Shown one piece after another: positions 57,213 through 64,000 of a stretch of 64,000 bases of DNA. Each line of letters begins with the position of its first letter. Position 1 is the stretch's first letter. Source of the stretch: Hydrangea macrophylla (Eukaryota; Streptophyta; Magnoliopsida; Cornales; Hydrangeaceae); the NCBI GenBank assembly GCA_033977485.1, contig CM066984.1, positions 44,957,100 to 45,021,099 of the forward strand, read 5' to 3'. The position numbers and the translations under genes were made by a program. The notes under the pieces were generated by a model that was not told the origin of the DNA, ran no database searches, and worked only from the letters and a program-made list of their open reading frames with translations.

Positions 57213-57242
57213 ATCCCGCCTTAGCAAAATGCTTGGGGGGTA
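57213..57242 (+). other. Internal polypurine-tract-like motif
   Basis: CCGCCTTAGCAAAATGC followed by TTGGGGGGTA. The same motif recurs in the other Tat copies (13912-13941 reversed, 33325-33348, 35058-35085 reversed). A G6 run after TTAGCAAAA is unlike its surroundings. Confidence 0.45.
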
Positions 57243-57420
57243 GGGGGTAAAGGGAATTGAGGCTAAAACAATTGAGGCTAAAACAGGGAATTGTATCGTT
57301 CGACTAGGTGTTCTGTGGGTTACGGTCCTAAAGCATTTGCTAAGGCAGATGTTAGGTTGGCCAAAGCCATACGGATACTAGCAAAAGTTAAAGCACAGTA
57401 CAACAAAATTAATGGAAGGA

Positions 57421-57492
57421 TGACCTCAGGCGCCTTTTCATTAATTAAAACAAATGTACAAAGCTTGGGGGGCAGTTGTAGTGGCCTCCCCG
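57421..57492 (-). other. Conserved 3'-end signature of antisense gene B
   Basis: On the minus strand: GGGGAGGCCACTACAACTG, C6, AAGCTTTGTACA, AT-rich TTAATTAATG, AAAAGGCGCCTGAGGTCA. Same order as after genes A and C; likely 3' UTR with polyadenylation signals. Confidence 0.55.
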
Positions 57493-57577
57493 AAAAATAC
57501 AAAAAGAACTACAATGATAACAAACAAAGCAAAAACTACAAGCAATAAAATAAAAACAACAAGAAGAGACCGGGGAG

Positions 57578-59661
57578 TCAGTCTTCCACATTGACCACAT
57601 CCTCGGTCTCCCCGATCTGCTCCCTTGGCACGGCAAGTCCTTCGTCCCCTATGTCCCCGCCCGGGGCGAATTCTGTGGCTTCAGCAATGGCCTCAGGGTC
57701 TTCACCAACCGCAGGAGCATCACTAGCTATGGGATCTTCACCGACATCCCAGTAATCCGAGTCAATCCCCTCTTAGGCCAAAAGGGCCCATTCGGGGTGA
57801 TCCCGGGCGACCCGCCGCTTCAGATCGTCATAGCCCTGGAAGAAGCCGTCATCAAAAGCGCCCTCCAAGGTCCCTGCAGCTGGTGTCTCGGCCGCCGCCT
57901 TCGCCCGGGCTTCAGCTGCCGCAGTGAGGGCCCTGGAAACCTCCAGTTCGGCCAAAGCCGCTGCCAGGTCCGCTTGAGCCGCACCCAAACTCAAGGCCAA
58001 TGACTTTGTCTTGCTCGTCTCAACGGCCAAGGCAGCTTTCGCTACTTACAACTCTTTCCGCTCCTTCGAAAGGGCGGCTTCAGCAGCGTTGACTTTCTCG
58101 GCCAGAGAGGACAGGATGGACTCGGATCCCGCGGCCATGCAGCCAACCTATGGCAAGAGGATGAAAATCAGTTAGGCAAGTAAAAAGGGGAGCAAGCCAA
58201 TGTTTGAAGGGGGACAGAATACTTACCAGATGGGATATACTATACAGCCACCCTTGAAAGCCTTGGGGAGATAGCCCGGCGCATGCTTCCACCTGGCTTG
58301 GGACAAGGATGGATTTCAGCCTTTCCCAGACCTCATCAGGCCTGTCCAGGGGCAGACCTGACAGAATATCAGACCTGGGCACGGGCTCGTCAGCAGCCGG
58401 CCTATGGGGAGCCGACGTCCCCACAGGGTCGGGACGGTTAGTCGTCCCGTGGCGAATATGCCTGAGCGGGCGCTCGCCGCCCAGGGCCTCGGCTGCTGGC
58501 CTCTTTCCTTGGGCGATTGCCGCCCGAGCGGTAGTAGTGGCAGCGGCGGCAGCCTGTCTCTCTCGCAGCTGGTCCAAATTGCGCTTGGGGGCCATTTCTG
58601 CAGAAACCAAGGTCGCACGGTCAGAAGTGCAAGAAATGAAAAAATGCATGGTTAACGCATAATGTAGCCAGGATACTCACCAGGAATGATGGGCGAAAAG
58701 CTGGGGGCTGGAACGGGTTCCTCAGGGGAATAGGTCTCAACAAAGTCCCCTGTTCGGGATAATACGTTCCAAACACTAGTGGGAAACTCTGCTAGGTTCC
58801 AGATCCTCGCATGGCACCGTTTGGAGATTTTGGGAGGTTCTGTCGAGCCAGCTGTGCACAGAGAAATGAAGTCAGTTAGCAAGCCATTGCGTTCCTAAAA
58901 ACCGAAAGAACGGACGAACACGGAAGGGTGGTCTTACCCCTCAACTCCCCAGCCCATGATGTCCTCAGCTGGGTCCTTGGGGCCATGTCACAAAGGCGAA
59001 GGGTGGACACTTGGAAGAACTTGCCCTTCCACCCCTTGTTGTTGCTAGGGCATCTGTCGATAATTTTCCTTCCCGGACGGGCAGAAAATGAGAAAAACCC
59101 CACTTCCCGGTGCACAGGGAATGGTCAGTGGGCCCAAAGAAACTCGTGGAGGGTAAGCTCGTACCCGAACATCTTAGGCCACAATGATATACACCCCATC
59201 AGGAACCTCCACCCGTTGGGGGCCAATTGCCCGGGAGCGATATCGAGATAGATTAGGACATCCCGGGCAACGCGGTGGAGGGGTAGTCGGAGGCCCGCCA
59301 TCATGGCATCCTCAAACAGGGTGACGAACCCAGGCTGATAGAGGTGCGCGCCGCCGGGGTTTACGGCTAGGGCACAACCGTCAGGAAGAGAGTACCTCTC
59401 TCTGATCCGGAGAAGGTCTTGGGAACGCAGCGTAGAAAGGGTGGACTCACAGGCAAACACTATATGATCAGTTTCCCTGGGCAACTCGTCGCCCGAGCCC
59501 CTCGAGACGGAGGCAACAGGGGCCTCCTGAGTAGACTCACTGTCCCCGCTTTGATGATCGGTCAGGGACTCAGAAAGCCGGTCCCGACTGGCACCGGGGG
59601 ATGCTGACTGATACTGTTCACTCTCCGATCTCGACGTAGAGTTGAAGCCGGAGTGTTCCAT
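57578..59661 (-). pseudogene. Antisense Tat gene B, Transposase_28-like protein, spliced
   Basis: Encoded opposite to gag-pol, between pol and the 3' LTR. The start is ATG 59661 (MEHSGFNS), matching gene A. Exons, with the same phases as gene A: 59661-58938, 58851-58681 (171 bases in both genes), 58597-58227 and 58147-57578; donors GTAAG, GTGAGT and GTAAGT. Product order: Ser/Glu N-terminus; SGDELPRETD; core LRLPLHRVARDVLIYL and IAPGQLAPNGWRFLMG, then KGWKGKFFQVS, typical of the Transposase_28 family; MAPKRNLDQLRERQ with a basic Ala-rich stretch; coiled coil (LSLGAAQADLAAALAELEVS); FDDGFFQGYDDLKRRV; acidic tail. In-frame stops: TGA at 59122, TAA near 58046, TAA at 57771. These three point changes disable an otherwise intact gene. 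The function is unknown; antisense genes are known in other Tat-type elements such as maize Grande. Confidence 0.75.
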
Positions 59662-60023
59662 CTCTGGCACTCCGACGGAAAGGAACGGACGCAAACTACG
59701 ACCTGCGTATGGATCGGGAACCCCAAGCCTGATATACAGGGGGGGCAGCAGTCACTAACCTGAATGGTAATGAGTAGGCACTCCTCAGCACTAGGTAACA
59801 CTCTCCCAAGACAGCACAAGGAACACCTGCTCGGATCAGATGAGTTACAGTTCCACCCGACTCAAAGAACACACAAAATCTAAGGAGAAAGAAATCCCAC
59901 TCCCGCTCGAACCTCACCAGATTCGTTCTTTCCAGCCTCACTCCGAAGTGAAAAAGGACGGGGGAAAAGAAAAGAAGGCAGGAAGTAGAAGATAAGGGAT
60001 GCGAGAAATGAGGCAAGTACTCC

Positions 60024-60157
60024 TTATATAAAGGCCCTGAACGGCCAAGATCAGAGCGGATCCAGCGGTCCAGGAGATTTCCCGCCCAAACTGTCGCTTC
60101 GATCACGTGAAGAGTCGCCTCAAAAGGTGCGCGCATTAATTGGGTGACACGACGGTT
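60024..60157 (-). promoter_or_regulatory. Promoter module of antisense gene B
   Basis: On the minus strand: AACCGTCGTG, AATTAATGCGC, CCTTTTGAGGCGAC, G-box CACGTG (60104-60109), GACAGTTTGGGCGGGAAA containing an E2F-type TTTCCCGCC on the + strand (60078-60086), then TATA box TTTATATAA (60024-60032). Same order as the modules of genes A and C. Confidence 0.65.
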
Positions 60158-60360
60158 TAGTTAGCCCGCAATCGGTTCGGTTACGATCACATTACCATTG
60201 TCAATTTCTAACTTGACTAATGATTGGTTGGTACAGACCAGCGGTGATCCGAACCCGAGTTGCCGCAGCCCGGGCACATTCATACACCGGCCGGGCATTA
60301 GCTGCCCAGCGTAGCACAGAATCAGTAAACAGTTGAAGAAGCATATTAAAAGGTAAAACG

Positions 60361-60434
60361 TGGCCTCAAGGACCTTTTTATTGCTATAAAGGGTGATCTG
60401 TACAGAGATCGGGGGCATTTATAATAGCCTCCCT
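60361..60434 (-). other. Conserved 3'-end signature of antisense gene C
   Basis: On the minus strand: AGGGAGGCTATTATAAATG, CCCCC, CTCTGTACA, TTTATAGCAATAAAAAGG and TCCTTGAGGCCA. AATAAA is a plausible polyadenylation signal. A run of 20 A on the + strand (60436-60455) lies just upstream. Confidence 0.55.
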
Positions 60435-61319
60435 TAAAAAAAAAAAAAAAAAAAAGAGAAGAAAAAATATATATGTATCAAGGCCTTCAAGTCCCTCTGT
60501 CCTTCAAAGCCTTGACCTCCTCCTCCAAGGCCGCCAACCTCGCTAGCAGCTCCTTCACTGTAAGCTCAAGGGTGTGGATATCCACTTCCCGTATCACCGA
60601 GCCTGTCTGCAGATGAGCGGTCTGTTTTTCCATCTCCTGGAGACGAACCTCCAGGTTAGCAAGGGAAAGGCCGGTCCAAGAGCTAGGCACGACCGGGGGA
60701 TCCACCCGACTTTTCTTTGGTGGAGGTGGAGACCCCTCACCAACTTCTTTCTCTTTTCCCTTCCTGGACGGTCCAGGTGGCGGGCTTGCATCCCCGGACG
60801 AGGAGGAGTCACTGCTGGTGGGAAGAGAAATTGGCCCCTTGGGTGCACCAGCCCTATTTGTGGCGCGCGGGCCGGTGGCCATGGACCGGGTGTAGCGGCG
60901 TGACCCCGAAGCCGCAGCGGCAGGAGCAGCGGAGAAGGGTTCGGCGCCCGCACCATCCGCAGGTCCCCCGACCAGATCAGAGAACGACAAGCCGGCCTCG
61001 ATGGCTCGGTCAATCGCCTCCGTTTCATTAGCAGTAGGGGCGACGCTGCGGAAGGCGGCAAAAGCTTGTTTGCAGAGGTTGGGATCAAAAGTTGCAGGAG
61101 GGCAGAGAACGGCATCCTCCAGCCAGTTGCCGACGACCACTACTGATCGGGAGAGAACTAATCCTAATTATACGCTTTAACGAGCATTTGTTAGTACCTT
61201 TTTATCCTGTTTTTGTATATTTTTACTCTGTTTTCTAGTTTCTGACAGGTTTTGGAAGAAATCAACTGAACCAGGCTAAACAAGGTGAAAAAGCAGGAAG
61301 AAGGAAGCTGAAAAAGACA

Positions 61320-61500
61320 CTTCGCGCGCGCGACCCGCGGGCGCGGAAATCCAAGAATCGCGCGCGCGATCCGCTCGCGCGAGAATCCAGAAACCGCTCG
61401 CGCGATCCGCTCGCGCGAGACCCCCAAGAGCTCGCTCGCGCGATCCGCGCGCGCGAGGTACCCAATGTCGCGCTCGCGCGACCCGCTCGCGCGATATGCC
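61320..61500 (+). repeat. CpG-rich palindromic tandem repeat in Athila-like LTR
   Basis: About five units of roughly 32 bp, each carrying the perfect palindrome TCGCGCGA (or GCGCGCGC) twice around ATCCGC/ACCCGC. The minus strand gives long Arg/Ala/Ser frames that are artefacts of the repeat. Confidence 0.85.
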
Positions 61501-61748
61501 CAAAAATCAAAGTTGCGTATTTCAGTATACTGAAGACTCCTGTGCAAACGAGACTGCTAAACGACGTCCAGACTGTAAATTACATGCGTTTCAGTCCGTT
61601 TCGAGTTGTAAAGGCTTCCAAAACATGTTGTAAATCTATATAAACCCTATTTTTCTTCAATTAGAGGGTTGGCAATTAATATACACATATACTTCCAGCC
61701 CTTGAAGAGGGAGAAGCAAGGAGAAGAAGAAGAAGACCAAGGATTTCC

Positions 61749-61799
61749 ATGGCCTCCTCCATCAACCTCTTGCTATCTACTACTTCCATGGACGGCTAG
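61749..61799 (+). CDS. Possible short leader ORF in solo LTR (16 aa)
   Basis: Counterpart of 6572-6622: the same length, the same first eight residues MASSINLL, Met14 shared, and the other residues different. It lies about 105 bases after the TATA box. Confidence 0.3.
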   Translation: MASSINLLLSTTSMDG

Positions 61800-63082
61800 A
61801 TCATTGATCTAGGGTTTCAATGAAGCCCTAGATGAGTAATAGGGTTTTATTTATGCTTTTATTTTAGTTTTATTGTGTATGGATGACAGTCACATGTTTA
61901 GAGGATTTTATAAATAAATCGTACTTACATTGATTAAATCATTGCTTTCGGAATTTATTCTTGTCTTAGATCTATTTTGACTGTGATGTGCTCAACGATC
62001 TATTCTTGCTGTGCTTGTTTAGATTGTTTACATGTGATGGTGCTTTAGTGATTCGTGCTATCAAGTATCCGAATAGTCCATGCCTAGGTTAGACGGATTA
62101 GATCACAACCCTAGTTTAGTGTGAGATGATTCGTGCTATCCGCAGATGGATTATGTTGGTGCTTGAACCATGATTATCTTCTTGTCGGAGGAATTGGGCT
62201 TGTAGCTACAATTCCCCATATTCATCCAACGTAATAAGCTAAAGTAATTCATAGATATTCCTATTATGAATCTAGTGGTGGATTTGCAATCCTAGGTTCC
62301 CTTAAACATTAATTAAAAACAACTTTTAATTGCTTCCATAGTCTAGATTTACTTTTATTGTTATTAGTTTAATTAAATCCAAATCAAAATCCGTTTTCCC
62401 TAATTAATTAGACTTAGGTTTTAAAATTAAATCACTGTAGTAATCAATCTCTGTGGGTTCGACCTTTACTTCCACACTGCAAATCTATTGAAAAGTAAAG
62501 AATACTTTTATATCTTGATTCTGACAACATCAACTACCCAAGGGTACCGCCGCCAGTTCTTGTTCGGGAAGTCCAAACCTTGGACAAGGTCCCTTCCCTC
62601 GGTCCTGGGGCGGAAGTAAGGACCCCCGTGGTCGATGCCCAGAATATAACACCTGACGACGTCGACGGGACGAAGGAGCAACATAAGCCGCTCGTTCATC
62701 ACTGATATTCCCCAAAGGAGGCGGGCGACATTTGGGCGGCACTCGGAGAGCGGAATGCACAACCCCTGAAGCAGGTCGCAGAAGGAGACCGGAAGGGGGA
62801 AGCGTAATCCCACAATAAGCAACAAGTAGCTACTGATGAGGACTAAAGGGAAGGTTACTTCCTCCCCCTCAGCATACGGACGGACCACGACATCGTCCAG
62901 AATTTGACAGTCCTCTCGGAAGGCTCTAAGCCCTTCATCAGACGACAGATTGATATGGGAAGCCATTTGATGGAGATGAAAGCTTGAAGGTTAAGAATAG
63001 CAGAGGAGAAGGAGCTCGGAGTGTTTGCTTGGGCGATTCAGTTGATAATTTGCAGTGAGAAACAGATTGAACAGAGTGCTCC

Positions 63083-63216
63083 TTATATAAGCGCCGCGAA
63101 CGGTTAGGATCAAATTTGATCGGATGGCTGACATGCTCTCCCGCCGAAACTGTCATTTCGGGCACGTGGGGCGTCGTTTCAAAAAGCGTGAGCATTGAAT
63201 GCACGACGTGATGGTT
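63083..63216 (-). promoter_or_regulatory. Promoter module of antisense gene C
   Basis: On the minus strand: AACCATCACGTCGTG, ATTCAATGC, CTTTTTGAAACGAC, G-box CACGTG (63163-63168), GACAGTTTCGGCGGGAGA (E2F-like, weaker TCTCCCGCC at 63137-63145), then TATA box TTATATAA at 63083-63090. The order matches the modules of genes A and B. Confidence 0.65.
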
Positions 63217-63460
63217 CGTTTGCCACCTGGACGATTTGGTTACTTCTAAACTAGCAGCTTTGGATCCGAACCAGACCAGTAACCAGTGGACACGTGGCAC
63301 CGGGGGGCCCGGTCCTGCAGGGCCACCGCTCGGTCGATATACCGACAAGTCATTACAAACCGGCCCGATTTCGATGGGGGTCCCAGTCATTTTCCGGTCG
63401 ATATCTGGAAGACATTCTTAATTTCCAAATTTCATCTTGCAAGGCGTTATCTCAACTTTG

Positions 63461-63475
63461 AAAATGGGGGGCAGC
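63461..63475 (+). other. Polypurine tract of Tat element
   Basis: AAAATGGGGGGCAGC directly before the 3' LTR start; nearly the same tract occurs at 34033-34048. Confidence 0.85.
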
Positions 63476-64000
63476 TGATACGTCCAGAAATATTCTGTAA
63501 CTGTCCCACCGCCACGTGGTCAGCGGATAGCCCGATTAGTCCGGAGTGGGAGAATGGAGCCCACACTTCCGAGGTGTTCAGCTATAACCGTCCGGGATGC
63601 TCGGCAGCTCGGGAACGAGGCGTAGTGACTCCCCGGTAAGCGCGGAGTAGATGGCGTCTCTCATCGTTTCCTTATACGGTCATGACTCTATCAAGAAAGA
63701 ATCAGTGGTTGCCTAAACCACTTAGGAAACTCTCCTAACATTGTACAAATCTATTGCGATTAGATTAGGCTTCCTAATCTAATAAACTTACCGTGTAAGG
63801 GTGGACTCTTACATCTATAAAAGAGCCCACCTATCCTCCTTAGAGGGATCCGAAAAGAATCTCTCGGAGTACACAAGCACTTACGAAGAGAACTCACCAC
63901 TTACACGCATACACCCGGCCGGTATTATTGGTAGTGCTGCCCATCTTTGTTGGCTCACCAGGCCCGCCGGTGATTTGCTAGTAAGAAGCGCATAGACGCA
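63476..64000 (+). repeat. 3' LTR of Tat element, cut by window edge
   Basis: The first 525 bases of an LTR that matches 50252-50776 with few differences. Its TATA box CTATAAAAGAG lies near 63815. Confidence 0.9.

Larger units (their letters stand above)
61144..62532 (+). mobile_element. Athila-like solo LTR, TSD ACTAC
   Basis: A 1389-bp LTR beginning TGATCGGGAGAGAAC and ending TCTGACAACATCA, flanked by ACTAC (61139-61143 and 62533-62537). It is related to LTR 6056-7368. Contents: tandem CpG palindromes (61320-61500), TATA box TATATAAA at 61637-61644, the conserved short ORF at 61749, and CTCTGTGGGTTCGACC near 62450. No internal region remains. Confidence 0.93.
60487..62966 (-). pseudogene. 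Antisense Tat gene C, split by a solo LTR
   Basis: Second antisense gene of the element, in two pieces: 62966-62533 and 61138-60487, separated by solo LTR 61144-62532 and its duplicated ACTAC. Across the insertion the frame is continuous and has no stop, so the gene was open (361 codons) before the LTR arrived. The start ATG 62966 begins MASHINLSSDEG. The N-terminal part (VTFPLVLISSYLLLIVGLRFP, LLQGLCIPLSECRPNVARLL, NKNWRRYPWVV) has the pattern of genes A and B (hydrophobic core, then K/N-x-W-K/R before a break) but is strongly diverged. The C-terminal part is Ala/Gly/Ser-rich, then KGKEKEVGEGSPPPPKKSR, then a heptad-like coiled coil ending LAALEEEVKALKDRGT. Membership in the Transposase_28 family is an inference. 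Confidence 0.6.
50252..64000 (+). mobile_element. Tat-lineage Ty3 element with pol and two antisense genes
   Basis: Runs past the right edge. Order: 5' LTR 50252-50879, PBS 50883-50900, gag-pol 50945-56503, palindromic and 187-bp repeats 56650-57180, internal polypurine-like motif 57213-57242, antisense gene B 57421-60157, antisense gene C 60361-63216 (interrupted by an Athila-like solo LTR 61144-62532), polypurine tract 63461-63475, 3' LTR from 63476. Dual RNase H domains place it in the Tat lineage. The two LTRs are very similar over the 525 bases visible of the second. The target duplication (GTACA expected) cannot be checked. Confidence 0.9.

Noticed and set aside
56577..57224. Overlapping frames of 88-104 codons after pol
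   Set aside because: They run through the 187-bp tandem repeat and repeat each other; no family resemblance.
60436..60455. Run of 20 A as a SINE or processed-gene tail
   Set aside because: There is no upstream pol III box or cDNA-like body on the + strand and no flanking duplication; it lies within the 3' region of antisense gene C.
61191..61547. Three overlapping Arg/Ala/Ser-rich minus frames
   Set aside because: They are produced by the CpG palindromic repeat, which is open in several frames; not genes.

Overview
The window is plant nuclear DNA, from a flowering plant, made almost entirely of LTR retrotransposons nested in one another. The evidence is Ty3 polyproteins of the Tat type (RT and RNase H followed by a second RNase H), Athila-like and chromovirus-like Ty3 parts, Ty1/copia polyproteins, plant-type primer-binding sites and 5-bp target duplications. 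I found no convincing ordinary host gene, rRNA, tRNA or CRISPR array. The species cannot be named from this sequence.

Layout. (1) 1-7368: an Athila-like element on the + strand (protease remnant, long internal region without RT or integrase, 3' LTR 6056-7368), broken at 2222 by a minus-strand Ty3 element whose 5' LTR, PBS and gag start fill 1-2222. (2) 7369-9903: AT-rich flank without a gene. (3) 9904-27355: the 3' part of a minus-strand Tat element (A), cut by a rearranged copia locus. That locus holds a complete but dead copia element on the minus strand (14353-22308) joined head-to-head to a truncated + strand copy (22309-27355). (4) 27356-28347: flank with a fold-back MITE. (5) 28348-49205: a minus-strand, gag-only Tat element bounded by the target duplication TATCT. 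Four later insertions sit in it: two copia solo LTRs, a 3.9-kb gag-only Tat element (duplication AGATC), and a 10-kb gag-only chromovirus-like element with LTRs of about 4.4 kb. (6) 49206-50251: flank. (7) 50252 to the end: a pol-bearing Tat element with a single-frame gag-pol (50945-56503, six in-frame stops) and two genes on the opposite strand between pol and the 3' LTR. An Athila-like solo LTR (duplication ACTAC) is inserted in one of them.

The most interesting content is the set of antisense genes carried by the Tat elements (10782-13595 in element A; 57421-60157 and 60361-63216 in the last element). Each has its own TATA box and a conserved upstream module with an E2F-like site and a G-box or near-G-box. 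Two share the same five-part structure with matching splice sites, and all three share a 3'-end signature. Two encode proteins resembling the plant 'putative gypsy type transposon' domain family (Transposase_28); the third is probably a diverged relative. Also notable are an uncharacterised ORF upstream of an intact gag in the chromovirus-like element, a probable inversion in the copia locus, and several palindromic repeat families confined to LTRs and untranslated regions.
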